From contig JAEWLJ010000008.1 in NCBI GenBank assembly GCA_023393455.1, forward strand, positions 1 to 20,497: a DNA stretch of 20,497 bases. The letters run 5' to 3'. The notes beneath the pieces are model-generated. The model saw only the letters and a program-made list of their open reading frames with translations. It was not told the DNA's origin and searched no databases. This document shows positions 8,432-15,717 of this stretch, piece by piece. Numbering within the stretch: position 1 is the first letter of the stretch; the number at the start of each line of letters is the position of its first letter. The position numbers and the translations under genes are program-made. Source of the stretch: Methanobacteriota archaeon. Its GTDB lineage: Archaea > Halobacteriota > Methanomicrobia > Methanomicrobiales > Methanoculleaceae.

Positions 8432-9106
8432 ATGGGTCTCGTTCAGTTACTCAGCGAGTCCTTCGCTTACGCGAAGGACGCCATCTGGGGCAGGTGGACC
8501 CGATGGCTCCTCCTGCTCGTCAGCACGATCATATTCCCGTTCATGTACGGCTACACGGTGCGGGTCATGAGCGGCACGAAACCCGCCCCGGAACTCGAAG
8601 GCTGGATCGGGCTTTTTATCGACGGCATCAAACTGATCGTCATCACGATCGTTTACGCCATTCCGCTCTGGATCCTCGCGGTCGTCGGCTTTGTGGCGTA
8701 CTTCGTCCCGGTCTCGGTGACGACAACGACCCCGGGATCGGGTCCTGAGACTGGTCTCGGTCCTGAGTTCGGGATCTTCGTAGCCCTCGCCATCCTCGTC
8801 ATCTTCATCCTCGCCGCCATCATCATCGGGATCCTCTCGACGTTTGCCATGGTCCGGTTCTCCCGGACGGGGAAGATGCGCGAGGCCTTCAGGGTCGGCA
8901 CCCTCATCCGCCACGTCGGCAGCATCGGGTGGATCCGCTGCTTCGTCGCCCTCCTCGTCATGGGGATCGTGATCACGATCGCGCAGTTCATCCTCGCCCT
9001 GATCCCGCTCCTCGGGCCGATCCTCGTCTTCCTGCTCATGCCGGCCTTCATCATCTTCTCCGCCCGCTACGTCGCCCTCCTCTACGAGAGCGCCCCGGCG
9101 GCGTAA
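8432..9106 (+). CDS. DUF4013 family membrane protein, copy 4 (subtype B)
   Basis: Fourth tandem paralogue, 224 residues, function unknown. It starts MGLVQLLSESFAYAKDAIWGRW, having lost the MDYG opening of the other three. It retains STIIFPFMYGYTVRV and SGTKPAPELEGW...LFIDGIK, placing it with copy 2. It differs in the loop after the second hydrophobic segment, where a Thr/Gly/Pro-rich stretch (VTTTTPGSGPETGLGPE) replaces hydrophobic sequence. The later conserved loop reads RFSRTGKMREAF, more basic than in the others. The frame is open far upstream through copy 3, but the GGTGAT site fixes the start at 8432. It looks like the most diverged of the set. Confidence 0.9.
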   Translation: MGLVQLLSESFAYAKDAIWGRWTRWLLLLVSTIIFPFMYGYTVRVMSGTKPAPELEGWIGLFIDGIKLIVITIVYAIPLWILAVVGFVAYFVPVSVTTTTPGSGPETGLGPEFGIFVALAILVIFILAAIIIGILSTFAMVRFSRTGKMREAFRVGTLIRHVGSIGWIRCFVALLVMGIVITIAQFILALIPLLGPILVFLLMPAFIIFSARYVALLYESAPAA

Positions 9107-9116
9107 CGCCCCTCCC

Positions 9117-9122
9117 TTTTTT
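9117..9122 (+). terminator. T6 tract after DUF4013 copy 4
   Basis: TTTTTT lies 11 nt past the stop codon in a C-rich setting. It is a plausible T-tract terminator separating the DUF4013 array from the amino acid operon. Confidence 0.45.
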
Positions 9123-9152
9123 CCCTGCACCAGGTTCCCCGGACGCCCAACG

Positions 9153-9187
9153 TTTAAGTATCCCTGCCGCCAATTTCTTGACGGTGA
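9153..9187 (+). promoter_or_regulatory. Promoter and ribosome site of the cimA-ilvB-ilvN operon
   Basis: TTTAAGTA at 9153-9160 is a fair TATA box and predicts a start near 9182. GGTGA at 9183-9187 would then sit at the extreme 5' end of the mRNA. Its spacing is 8 nt to an ATG at 9196 but 12 nt to the GTG at 9200 used by the synthase frame. The preceding 9107-9150 holds only the T tract of the upstream gene. Confidence 0.5.
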
Positions 9188-9199
9188 ATTGCACTATGT

Positions 9200-10711
9200 G
9201 TGATTGTTTTATTTGTTGAATCAACGCGCTTTTTTGACACTACCTTACGGGACGGGGAACAGACACCGGGTGTCTCCCTCACGCCGGCACAGAAACTCGA
9301 GATTGCAACGCATCTTGCCGACGTCGGCGTCCACGTGATCGAAGCAGGTTCTGCCGCCGCATCTGCCGGAGAGCGTGAGTCGATCCGGGCCATCGCCGAC
9401 GCCGGGCTTGCCTCCGAGACCTGCACCTACGTCCGGGCCCTCCCCGGGGACATCGACCTCGCCGCCGACGCCGGTGCCGACTCCGTCCACCTCGTCGTCC
9501 CGGTGAGCGATCTCCATATCAGCAAGAAGCTCAGAAAGACCCGCGAGCAGGTCTGTGATATGGCCTGGAGCGCCGTCGAGTACGCGAAGGAGTGCGGCCT
9601 GATTGTGGAGTTATCCGGCGAAGACGCCTCCCGCGCCGACCAGGCGTTTCTCGCGGAGGTCTTCCGGGAAGGGGTCGAGCGGGGCGCCGACCGGCTCTGC
9701 TTCTGCGACACCGTCGGGCTCCTCACCCCCGAGCGGGCGGCCGCGATCATACCGCCGCTCCTCTTTGCCCCGCTCTCGATCCACTGCCACGACGACCTCG
9801 GGTTCGGGCTCGCAACCACCGTCGCCGCCCTCCGGGCGGGGGCGACCTGTGCCCACGTCACCGTCAACGGCCTCGGGGAGCGGGCGGGGAACACCGCCCT
9901 CGAAGAGCTGGTGATGTCGCTCGAGGTCCTCTACGGGGTCGATACCGGGATCAAGACCGCGGAGCTCTACCCCCTCTCGACCCACGTCGCCCGGCTGACC
10001 GGGGTGCCGCTCGCGACCAACAAGCCGATCGTCGGCGAGATGGCCTTCACCCATGAGAGCGGGATCCACGCCCACGGGGTGATGCGGGACGCGAGCACCT
10101 ACGAGCCGCTCCAGCCGGAGAGGGTGGGGCGGAAGCGCCGGATCGTCCTCGGGAAGCACTCCGGGTCGGCGGCGGTCGAGGCCGCCCTCCACGACATGGG
10201 GTATGCCCCGGACGGCGCACAACTTGCCGAGATCGTCGGACGGATCAAGCAGATCGGGGATGCCGGGATGCGGATAACCGACGCCGACATCATGGCGATA
10301 ACCGACACCGTCATGGACATCGCGTTTACGCCCTGTATCGAACTGCGCCAGTTCACCATCGTCTCGGGCAGCAACGCGGTCCCGACCGCCTCGGTGACGA
10401 TGCTCGTCCGCGGCGAGGAGGTCACCGGCGCCGCAGTCGGGACCGGGCCGGTGGATGCGGCGATCCGCGCGCTCCAGAGATCGGTCGCGGACGTCGGGAG
10501 CGTGAGACTCGACGAATACAGCGTCGATGCGATAACCGGCGGCACGGACGCCCTCGTCGACGTCTCGGTGAAACTCAGCAAAGACGGGAAGACTGTGACC
10601 TCGCGGGGCGCCCGGACCGACATCATCATGGCGAGCGTCGAAGCAGTTATCGCCGGGATGAACAGATTACTCAGGGAAGAGCATGAAGACCGGAGCAAAG
10701 ACTCTGATTGA
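9200..10711 (+). CDS. cimA/leuA: Citramalate synthase / 2-isopropylmalate synthase family enzyme
   Basis: Condenses acetyl-CoA with a 2-oxoacid: pyruvate if CimA (isoleucine route), 2-oxoisovalerate if LeuA (leucine route). The 503-residue protein has a TIM-barrel HMGL-like domain with FDTTLRDGEQTPG (12-24), the metal-binding HxH at 195-197 and VNGLGERAGN. A C-terminal LeuA-type regulatory domain (about 370-495) follows. That domain rules out the shorter AksA homocitrate synthases. EAGSAxxSxGERE and VRALPxDID resemble the methanogen citramalate synthase as I recall it, where LeuA usually has EAGFP, so CimA is favoured. The adjoining ilvBN fits either. The start is uncertain: GTG at 9200 opens the frame, but the ribosome site is better spaced for an ATG 4 nt upstream in another frame. 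The 3' end overlaps ilvB by 29 bp. Confidence 0.88.
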   Translation: MIVLFVESTRFFDTTLRDGEQTPGVSLTPAQKLEIATHLADVGVHVIEAGSAAASAGERESIRAIADAGLASETCTYVRALPGDIDLAADAGADSVHLVVPVSDLHISKKLRKTREQVCDMAWSAVEYAKECGLIVELSGEDASRADQAFLAEVFREGVERGADRLCFCDTVGLLTPERAAAIIPPLLFAPLSIHCHDDLGFGLATTVAALRAGATCAHVTVNGLGERAGNTALEELVMSLEVLYGVDTGIKTAELYPLSTHVARLTGVPLATNKPIVGEMAFTHESGIHAHGVMRDASTYEPLQPERVGRKRRIVLGKHSGSAAVEAALHDMGYAPDGAQLAEIVGRIKQIGDAGMRITDADIMAITDTVMDIAFTPCIELRQFTIVSGSNAVPTASVTMLVRGEEVTGAAVGTGPVDAAIRALQRSVADVGSVRLDEYSVDAITGGTDALVDVSVKLSKDGKTVTSRGARTDIIMASVEAVIAGMNRLLREEHEDRSKDSD

Positions 10712-12359
10712 AGCGCTGCAGCGAGAAGGGGTGGACACCATATTCGGCTACCCCGGCGGCGTTGTGTTGCCGATCTACGATGAACTCTACGACTCGTCGA
10801 TCCGGCACATACTGGTAAGGCATGAGCAGGCAGCAGCGCACGCGGCCGACGGCTACGCGCGTGCAAGCGGCCGCGTAGGGGTATGCCTTGCCACCTCCGG
10901 CCCCGGCGCGTGCAACCTGGTCACGGGGATTGCGACGGCGTATATGGACTCGATCCCGGTCGTGGCGCTCACCGGCCAGGTCCCGACCGGCCTCCTCGGG
11001 AACGATGCGTTCCAGGAGTCGGACATCACCGGGATCACGATGCCGGTCACCAAGCACAACTACCTGGTCAAAGACGCCGGCGATATCGACCGCGTGGTGC
11101 AGGAGGCGTTCTACATCGCGAAAACCGGCCGGCCCGGCCCGGTGCTGGTCGATCTCCCCAAAGACGTCAGCACCGGCGTGGTTCAGGAGGGAAGACCCGT
11201 CCCCGAGAAGGTCGCCCTCCGCGGCTACCAGCCCACCTACCAGGGGCACGTCCGCCAGATCGACAGGGCGCTCGACCTGATCGCGAGAGCGGAGCGGCCG
11301 CTCGTCTACGCCGGCGGGGGAGTTATCCTCTCGGAAGCGTCGGCCGAACTCCTCGAGTTCGTCGAGACCGCCGCCATCCCGGTGACGACGACCCTGATGG
11401 GCCTTGGCGCTGTCCCGGGCGATCACCCGCTCTGCCTAGGCATGCTCGGGATGCACGGCACCCAGTCGGCGAACTATGCCGTCACGGAGTGCGACCTCCT
11501 GATCGCCGTCGGCGTCCGGTTCGACGACCGGGTGACGGGGAAGATCGAGACGTTCGCGCCGAACGCGGCAATCGTCCATATCGATATCGACCCGGCGGAG
11601 ATCGGGAAGAACAAGGCGGTCGACGTCCCGATCGTCGGCGATGTGAAGGCCGTTCTCCAGGCACTCATCCGGCGGATGCAGAAGCGCGGCGATACGGCGA
11701 ACTGGGTCGCCCGCACCGGCAACTGGAAGGCGCAGTACCCGCTCAGTTACCGCGACGACGACCATCTCCGCCCGCAGTACGTCGTGGAGCAACTCTCCGA
11801 TCTCCTGAAGGGCGAGGGGATCGTCGTGAGCGAGGTCGGCCAGAACCAGATGTGGACCGCGCTCTACTACTGCTTCAAGAAGCCACGGACCTGGATCACC
11901 TCCGGCGGCCTCGGGACGATGGGCTACGGGTTCCCGGCGGCCATCGGCGCCCACTACGCCCGGCCGGACGTCCCGGTCGTCGACGTCGCCGGCGACGGGA
12001 GTTTCCAGATGAACATCCAGGAACTCGGCACGGTGGCGCAGTACAACATCCCCGTCAAGGCCGTGATCTTGAACAACATGTACCTCGGCATGGTGCGGCA
12101 GTGGCAGGAACTCTTCTACGACCGCCGCTACTCCTACACGGAGTTGCCGCCGGTGGACTTCGTGAAGATCGCGAACGCCTACGGTATCGAGGGGATCACG
12201 GTCGAGGAGAAGGACGGTGTCCGGGAGGCGCTCGAGACCGCGCTCGCCTTCGACGGTCCGTTCGTCCTGGACTTCCGGGTCGAGCGGGAGGAGAACGTCT
12301 TCCCCATGGTCCCGGCCGGTGCTGCGATCAACGAGATGATCGGGGTGCGCCAGCCATGA
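10683..12359 (+). CDS. ilvB: Acetohydroxyacid (acetolactate) synthase large subunit
   Basis: Catalytic subunit of the thiamine-diphosphate enzyme that makes 2-acetolactate for valine and leucine and 2-aceto-2-hydroxybutyrate for isoleucine. The 558-residue product has the N-terminal TPP pyrimidine domain with the catalytic Glu48 in RHEQAA, and LATSGPGACN close after. A central FAD/TPP domain follows. The C-terminal domain carries the diphosphate-binding motif from GDGSF (437-441) to NN (464-465). The ATG at 10683 lies within the end of the synthase gene, preceded by AGGGAAGAG; homologues start at this point. The stop overlaps the ilvN start as ATGA, so the two subunits are coupled and probably made in balance. 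Confidence 0.97.
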   Translation: MKTGAKTLIEALQREGVDTIFGYPGGVVLPIYDELYDSSIRHILVRHEQAAAHAADGYARASGRVGVCLATSGPGACNLVTGIATAYMDSIPVVALTGQVPTGLLGNDAFQESDITGITMPVTKHNYLVKDAGDIDRVVQEAFYIAKTGRPGPVLVDLPKDVSTGVVQEGRPVPEKVALRGYQPTYQGHVRQIDRALDLIARAERPLVYAGGGVILSEASAELLEFVETAAIPVTTTLMGLGAVPGDHPLCLGMLGMHGTQSANYAVTECDLLIAVGVRFDDRVTGKIETFAPNAAIVHIDIDPAEIGKNKAVDVPIVGDVKAVLQALIRRMQKRGDTANWVARTGNWKAQYPLSYRDDDHLRPQYVVEQLSDLLKGEGIVVSEVGQNQMWTALYYCFKKPRTWITSGGLGTMGYGFPAAIGAHYARPDVPVVDVAGDGSFQMNIQELGTVAQYNIPVKAVILNNMYLGMVRQWQELFYDRRYSYTELPPVDFVKIANAYGIEGITVEEKDGVREALETALAFDGPFVLDFRVEREENVFPMVPAGAAINEMIGVRQP

Positions 12360-12859
12360 AACCGCACACGGTGAGCGTTCTCGTCGAGAACCGGGCCGGC
12401 GTCCTGAGCCGGGTCGCCGGGATGTTCTCGCGACGGGGGTTCAACATCGAGAGCCTCGCGGTCGGGCCCTGCGAAGAGCTGGACATGAGCCGGATCACGA
12501 TCGTGGTGAACGGCGACGACGGGGTCGTCGAGCAGGTGATGAAGCAGACCAACAAACTCATCGACGTCATCAAGGTCTCGGACCTGACGGAGCGGGAGAG
12601 CGTGGAGCGGGAACTTGCTCTCATCAAGGTGGCTGCGGAGTCCGGCCCGGCCCGCGCCGAGATCCTGCAGATCGCCGAGATCTTCCGGGCGCAGGTCGTG
12701 GATGTCGGCGCAAAGACGCTGGTCCTCCAGGTGGCGGGAGATACGTCGAAGATCGACGCGCTGGAAGGTCTCCTGCGCCCGTACGGCATCAAGGAACTGG
12801 TCCGCACCGGAAAGATCGCCCTCCTCCGGGGCGCGAAGACCGTAAAAAGTTCCAAATAA
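12356..12859 (+). CDS. ilvN: Acetohydroxyacid (acetolactate) synthase small subunit
   Basis: Regulatory subunit that activates IlvB and normally confers feedback inhibition by valine. The 167-residue protein starts with an ACT domain: HTVSVLVENRAGVLSRVAGMFSRRGFNIESL (4-34), with the GVLSRV ligand loop. The second half (about 80-165) is the usual small-subunit C-terminal domain, ending near PYGIKELVRTGKIALLRG. The length matches the family (160-175). The ATG at 12356 overlaps the ilvB stop by one base in ATGA. It is the last gene of the operon; no ilvC or leuB-D genes are seen in the window. Confidence 0.96.
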   Translation: MKPHTVSVLVENRAGVLSRVAGMFSRRGFNIESLAVGPCEELDMSRITIVVNGDDGVVEQVMKQTNKLIDVIKVSDLTERESVERELALIKVAAESGPARAEILQIAEIFRAQVVDVGAKTLVLQVAGDTSKIDALEGLLRPYGIKELVRTGKIALLRGAKTVKSSK

Positions 12860-12864
12860 CATTC

Positions 12865-12869
12865 TTTTT
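12865..12869 (+). terminator. T5 tract after ilvN
   Basis: TTTTT begins 6 nt past the ilvN stop with no hairpin. It is a plausible T-tract terminator; the next gene has its own promoter. Confidence 0.35.
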
Positions 12870-12924
12870 GAGCCCTGCCGATTGCAGTTCCATCGGGAGC
12901 GTCTCCCGGCTTTCCCATCGATCG

Positions 12925-12959
12925 TGTTATATGTTAGCATGGCACACACTAACATAACA
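12925..12959 (+). promoter_or_regulatory. Promoter with inverted repeat before the symporter pair
   Basis: GTTATATG at 12926-12933 is a TATA box about 29 nt before the ATG at 12959, predicting a leaderless mRNA. Overlapping it is a perfect 8-bp inverted repeat, TATGTTAG (12930-12937) and CTAACATA (12949-12956), with an 11-nt spacer. Allowing a 2-nt bulge, the arms extend to TGTTATATGTTAG and CTAACATAACA. A repressor bound here would block TBP or polymerase, so it is a good operator candidate. Confidence 0.55.
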
Positions 12960-13066
12960 TGTTCCTCGGATTACCTCTTCACACGGGTCTCGTCGTGGGC
13001 GGTTCGACCCTTGTTGTCCTCGTGCTCCTCATCCTCTGGGGGCTCCGGTTCAGGGAGGACGCTTGA
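12959..13066 (+). CDS. Small single-helix membrane protein, probable symporter accessory protein
   Basis: A 35-residue open frame missed by ordinary length cut-offs. It starts MFLGLPLHTG, continues with a strongly hydrophobic helix (about 11-29, Leu/Val-rich, ending ILWGL) and closes with the charged tail RFREDA. Its TGA is directly followed by the ATG of the symporter (TGAATG). Tiny one-helix proteins just before sodium:solute symporters recur in archaea and bacteria and are catalogued as symporter small accessory proteins; the opening LGLP and terminal tryptophan-containing helix end are in keeping. It probably assembles with or stabilises the transporter. The start is supported by the TATA box 29 nt upstream. 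No Shine-Dalgarno signal is present, consistent with a leaderless mRNA. Confidence 0.7.
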   Translation: MFLGLPLHTGLVVGGSTLVVLVLLILWGLRFREDA

Positions 13067-14650
13067 ATGGCGGACTTCGCAACGCTCGCCGTGATCGTGC
13101 TCTACTTCGTCGTGCTCATCGGCATCGGGAGCTGGGCCTCAAAGAAGATCAAGAACACTGAGGACTACGTCCTCGCGGGCAGGTCGCTCGGGTTCTGGGT
13201 CTTCACGATCCTGATCGTCTGTTCCATCTGCAGCGGGATGAGCCTCCTCGGCGTCAGCGGATTCGGATTCACCTCAGGCTGGCCCGGGATATGGGAGCAG
13301 ATCTTCGTGCCTCTCGCGGCCTCGTTCTGTATCATCTTCTTCGGGGTGAAACTCCACACCCTCGGGAGCGAGCGGGGCTACATGACCATCCAGGACTACC
13401 TTGCAGACCGGTTCGAGAGCCCGCGGGCGGTCCGGGCGCTTGCCGCGGTCTCGGGGATCGTCGTCTCGTTGATCTACCTCGTGGGACAGTATGCCGCGAT
13501 CAGCATCGTCCTCGTCTGGCTCTTCGGTATCCCGCACTGGCAGGCGCTGCTCATCTCAGGGGTCATCATCACCGCCTACACAGTCGTCGGAGGGCTCTAC
13601 GCCGTCTCGTGGACGGGCCTCTTCCAGGGCGGCATCCTGATCTTCGGCGTCCTCCTGATGGCACCGCCCGTCATCATGAGTGCCGGCGGCCTGACCCACA
13701 TCAATACCGTGCTCGCCGGGATCGACCCGAACTTCGTCGAGCCCTGGTTCCCGAGCGCCTATGCCCCATACGCCTACACGACGCCGGAGTTCCTCTTCTC
13801 GTTCGGAATCCTCCTGATGGTCGGCCTCGCCTGCGCACCCCACGTCGTCAGCAACGTCCTGGCAGTCAAGGAGAAACGCTACTTCAAGTGGGCGCCGCTC
13901 ATTGCCTTTCTGATCTACGCGGTCGTGATGTTCCTCGTCAAGATCGTCGGGTTTGCCGTCCGGTCGCTCGTCGAGGAAGGGGCGCTCGTCCTCCCCGACG
14001 CCGTAAACGCCCAGGACTTCGCCTTCATCGCCGGCGTCGAGTACGCGATGCCGAACGTGGGGTTATGGGCGCTCTTCGCGGTCATCGTCCTTGCAGCGGT
14101 GATGTCCACGACCGACAGGATGATGCTCACCGTCGGCACCTCGTTCGCGTGGGACGTCTACAAGAACATCCTCCGACCCTCGGCGACCGATAAAGAGGTA
14201 ATCTTCGTCTCGAAGATCGTGATCGTCCTTGCTGCCGGTGGTACGCTCCTGCTTGCCGCCAACCCGCCGCCGATGCTCGCGTGGCTGATCTGGATGGGCA
14301 TCGGGGTCATGCTCGCGACGTTTGCGGTCCCGCTGCTCGCCGGGCTCTACTGGCGCGGGGCTACCGGGAAAGGGGCGATCGCCAGCATGGCGGTCGGGCT
14401 TGTCGCGTCAGCTGTCTTCGGCTACTGGCACCAGTTCGTGGCGCCGCTTCCCATGCACTTCAGCATCTACGCGCTCGTCCTCTCGGCCGTCGCGATGGTC
14501 GCCGTCAGCCTCATGACCGCCAAAAACTCCGCAGAGATACTCGACAACACCCGGACCGGCTGGTATATCCAGCCGCCTGCCCTCCCTTCACCGGCCGCGA
14601 GCCCCGGAGAGACCCTGTTCGTCGACCGGGAATCGCCCCGCCAGCAGTGA
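13067..14650 (+). CDS. Sodium:solute symporter (SSS) family transporter
   Basis: Inner-membrane transporter of the SSS/SLC5 family that couples solute uptake to a sodium gradient, which methanogens maintain. The 527-residue product has about 13 hydrophobic segments. The family signature TEDYVLAGRSLG lies at 31-42 after the first helix. SICSGMSLLGVSGFGF follows in segment 2, and AAVMSTTDRMML in segment 8 holds the Ser/Thr pair expected at the second sodium site. The soluble C-terminal tail of about 40 residues is Pro/Ser-rich. The substrate cannot be read from sequence; acetate, pantothenate, proline and other small acids or amino acids are all handled by the family. The ATG at 13067 directly abuts the stop of the small accessory gene, so translation is probably coupled. 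Confidence 0.93.
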   Translation: MADFATLAVIVLYFVVLIGIGSWASKKIKNTEDYVLAGRSLGFWVFTILIVCSICSGMSLLGVSGFGFTSGWPGIWEQIFVPLAASFCIIFFGVKLHTLGSERGYMTIQDYLADRFESPRAVRALAAVSGIVVSLIYLVGQYAAISIVLVWLFGIPHWQALLISGVIITAYTVVGGLYAVSWTGLFQGGILIFGVLLMAPPVIMSAGGLTHINTVLAGIDPNFVEPWFPSAYAPYAYTTPEFLFSFGILLMVGLACAPHVVSNVLAVKEKRYFKWAPLIAFLIYAVVMFLVKIVGFAVRSLVEEGALVLPDAVNAQDFAFIAGVEYAMPNVGLWALFAVIVLAAVMSTTDRMMLTVGTSFAWDVYKNILRPSATDKEVIFVSKIVIVLAAGGTLLLAANPPPMLAWLIWMGIGVMLATFAVPLLAGLYWRGATGKGAIASMAVGLVASAVFGYWHQFVAPLPMHFSIYALVLSAVAMVAVSLMTAKNSAEILDNTRTGWYIQPPALPSPAASPGETLFVDRESPRQQ

Positions 14651-14674
14651 TGGCGGGCGGCTCCCGCCATTTTT
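14650..14674 (+). terminator. Hairpin terminator after the symporter
   Basis: ATGGCGGG (14650-14657) and CCCGCCAT (14663-14670) form a perfect 8-bp stem with a 5-nt loop, followed at once by a T5 run. It begins on the last base of the stop codon. It looks like a classic intrinsic terminator and is the clearest in the window. Confidence 0.8.
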
Positions 14675-14697
14675 CCCTCCCGTGCGCCCTGGTAAAG

Positions 14698-14752
14698 CCT
14701 ATATCCTCCTTGAGCAGAGACTTAGACCGCCAGGACAACCGGTGGAGAGGAG
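14698..14752 (+). promoter_or_regulatory. Promoter and ribosome site of the EFR1-type gene
   Basis: CCTATATCC at 14698-14706 is a TATA box predicting a start near 14728. GGTGGAGAGGAG at 14741-14752 is a strong ribosome site 6 nt before the ATG at 14759. The gene therefore has its own promoter between the symporter terminator and its start. Confidence 0.6.
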
Positions 14753-14758
14753 ATTGCC

Positions 14759-15556
14759 ATGAAGACCATCATCTACTATTTTACCGGCACGGGGAACTCC
14801 CTTGCCGCCGCAAAGAAGATCGCCGCAGCCCTCGGGGATACAGAGGTCGTCCCGATAGCGACGTTTCGGGATACCGTGGGCAGGATCACCCCTGATGCCG
14901 ACCGGGTCGGGATCGTCTGCCCGGTCTACTTCTCCGGGCTCCCGGTGATGGTGACGGCGTTTGCGGAGCGCCTCGATGCCGGACTGGCGGGCTACGTATT
15001 CGCGGTCGTCACCCACGGAGGGGGCGGAGGTGCGGCCGCTCTCCGGCAGTTCGACGGGATCCTGAAAGATAAGGCCGGAAGAGGGCTCGATGCGGGGTTC
15101 GCGGTGAGCATGCCGGGGAACTACATCCTGATGTATGAGCCGCCCGCGGGAGAGAAGCGGGACCGGCTGCTTGCCGCGGCGGACGCGGAGTTCGAGGCGA
15201 TCGCGGCCCAGGTCCGGAAGGGGGAGCGGCTGAAACTTCCGTATGCGCCTCAGACCGCCCTCATCAAGGCCGTCATGTACCCCCGGTTCCTCGCCCGCGT
15301 CCATGGGGACGACCGCAAGTTCACGGTGGATGAACGGTGCACGTCCTGCGGCACCTGTGCTGCCGTCTGCCCGGCAGGAAACATCGATATGGTCGACGGG
15401 AGGCCGGTCTGGAACCACCGTTGCGAACTCTGCTGCGGATGCATCCACCTCTGCCCGGCGAAAGCGATCCAGGCCGGCAAGGACACCGAAGGGTGGGGGC
15501 GCTACCGGCACCCGGACGTGACGGTGGCGGATATGGAGAACCAGCGGGGGGCCTGA
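14759..15556 (+). CDS. EFR1 family ferredoxin (flavodoxin domain plus two [4Fe-4S] clusters)
   Basis: Predicted cytoplasmic electron-transfer protein of 265 residues. The N-terminal domain is flavodoxin-like, with the FMN-phosphate loop YFTGTGNS at 7-14. The C-terminal domain has two typical cluster motifs: Cys194, 197, 200 and 204 (CTSCGTCAAVCP), and Cys222, 225, 228 and 232, with an extra Cys226 (CELCCGCIHLCP). This flavodoxin-ferredoxin fusion matches the EFR1 group common in anaerobes, whose partners are mostly unknown. It could pass electrons between a low-potential ferredoxin pool and a reductase. The start is fixed by the GAGAGGAG ribosome site. Nothing nearby names its redox partner. 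Confidence 0.9.
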   Translation: MKTIIYYFTGTGNSLAAAKKIAAALGDTEVVPIATFRDTVGRITPDADRVGIVCPVYFSGLPVMVTAFAERLDAGLAGYVFAVVTHGGGGGAAALRQFDGILKDKAGRGLDAGFAVSMPGNYILMYEPPAGEKRDRLLAAADAEFEAIAAQVRKGERLKLPYAPQTALIKAVMYPRFLARVHGDDRKFTVDERCTSCGTCAAVCPAGNIDMVDGRPVWNHRCELCCGCIHLCPAKAIQAGKDTEGWGRYRHPDVTVADMENQRGA

Positions 15557-15683
15557 CAGGGCGGGTCCAGCCCCTGCAGAAGTCGATAGAATCGGGGTCC
15601 TGGCAGAAGAAAGAAAAGGCGATAGGGCTCCGCGGCGCTGCCTGACCCTGTCCCACGGTCAATTGATGCAGCCCTCACGCGAA

Positions 15684-15691
15684 ACGTATAA
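15684..15691 (+). promoter_or_regulatory. TATA-like element before the epoxide hydrolase
   Basis: ACGTATAA lies about 30 nt before the ATG at 15718, as expected for a leaderless mRNA. The gap from 15557 to here contains no open frame or clear structure that I can support. Confidence 0.4.
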
Positions 15692-15717
15692 CCGGAGGCA
15701 GGTTGTCAGCCCGGGGC

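Noticed and set aside
10883..12355. Long open extension upstream of ilvN within ilvB
   Set aside because: It is the alternate frame of ilvB, and IlvN homologues start at the ACT domain. The ATGA overlap at 12356 sets the start.
15557..15700. Terminator hairpin after the EFR1-type gene (CAGGG...CCCTG)
   Set aside because: Stem of only 5 bp with a mismatch and no T tract; not strong enough to call.
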